Origin: UBA8752 sp036159995
GTDB lineage: Bacteria > Bacteroidota > Bacteroidia > Flavobacteriales_D > Sanyastnellaceae
NCBI GenBank assembly: GCA_036159995.1
Contig: JAYYEI010000007.1
Location: 1 to 36,721 of the forward strand
Length of the DNA: 36,721 nt
Reading direction: 5' to 3'
Positions 35,547 to 36,721 of this stretch are shown here, piece by piece. The notes under the pieces were generated by a model. That model searched no databases. It was not told the DNA's origin and worked only from the letters and a program-made list of their open reading frames with translations. A program made the translations under genes and the position numbers. Numbering within the stretch: position 1 is the first letter of the stretch; each line of letters starts with the position of its first letter.

Positions 35547-35574
35547 AAAAAAAAGGGGCCCCCGAAGGGGCCCC
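35547..35574 (-). terminator. rRNA operon terminator
   Basis: On the minus strand the self-complementary GGGGCCCC (35567-35574) pairs with GGGGCCCC (35555-35562) around a short TTCG-type loop, followed by eight T's (35554 down to 35547). It comes directly after the 5S rRNA 3' end. Confidence 0.9.
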
Positions 35575-35575
35575 A

Positions 35576-35681
<106 letters not shown>

Positions 35682-35761
35682 ATCGTTCTTGTTGAATGCA
35701 GTGGGCCGTTGCCGTGCAATCAACGAATGTGTTGACATATTGGTAGAGTAATCAGCTTCAT

Positions 35762-36721
<960 letters not shown>

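Overview
The window looks like chromosomal DNA from a GC-rich member of the Bacteroidota, probably a marine or aquatic Flavobacteriales/Cryomorphaceae-like lineage. The evidence is two large secreted proteins ending in type IX secretion (T9SS) sorting domains (a CHU_C/gliding-type domain and a Por-type domain), calcium-binding 'GCTDxxACNYD' repeats familiar from marine flavobacteria, a Tgt without its zinc cysteines, and the absence of strong Shine-Dalgarno sites. This placement is inferred from protein content; the rRNA was not compared with a database. No phage, insertion sequence, CRISPR array or integrase was seen.

Layout. 1-6.1 kb: a Dps-like protein that has lost its ferroxidase residues, facing a minus-strand pair made of a secreted vanadium-dependent haloperoxidase-like enzyme with a dockerin-like tail and a CHU_C-sorted, cysteine-repeat surface protein. 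6.2-8.1 kb: xseA-xseB (exonuclease VII), preceded by two minus-strand terminators that enclose about 170 nt of structured, apparently non-coding DNA. 8.1-17.6 kb: one giant 3148-residue T9SS cargo protein, a mosaic of EF-hand-like repeats, a FAS1-like module, HYR/Ig-like repeats and two duplicated beta-rich modules. 18.0-24.0 kb: initiator tRNA, era, ispE, an LptF/LptG-family permease, tgt, a DUF554 membrane protein and a WYL regulator. 24.1-30.6 kb: two tiny unknown genes with an ATGA overlap, a SiaB-like kinase-fold protein, a secreted protein of a family often (probably wrongly) called asparagine synthetase B, dnaB, an unknown lipoprotein and a Nudix-fold regulator. 30.6-35.5 kb: metK, a divergently transcribed hybrid histidine kinase, and der. 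35.5-36.7 kb: the distal end of an rRNA operon (terminator, 5S, 3' part of 23S), running off the window edge.

The most interesting signal is in the metK/hybrid-kinase intergenic region. A well-formed SAM-I (S-box) riboswitch core lies there on the plus strand, pointing away from metK and into the GAF-PAS-HisKA-HATPase-REC kinase. It has a kink-turn motif, an intact P3, a P4 and a covarying pseudoknot. Downstream, two mutually exclusive stems compete for the same bases, and one of them closes over the kinase start codon. This suggests that SAM level controls synthesis of a signalling kinase back-to-back with the SAM synthetase gene. That arrangement does not match the usual targets of this riboswitch (methionine and cysteine biosynthesis or transport).

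Most of the very long open frames on the plus strand between 8 and 15 kb, and opposite dnaB, metK, der and the haloperoxidase, are antisense shadows caused by high GC and repetitive codon use. They are not annotated as genes.
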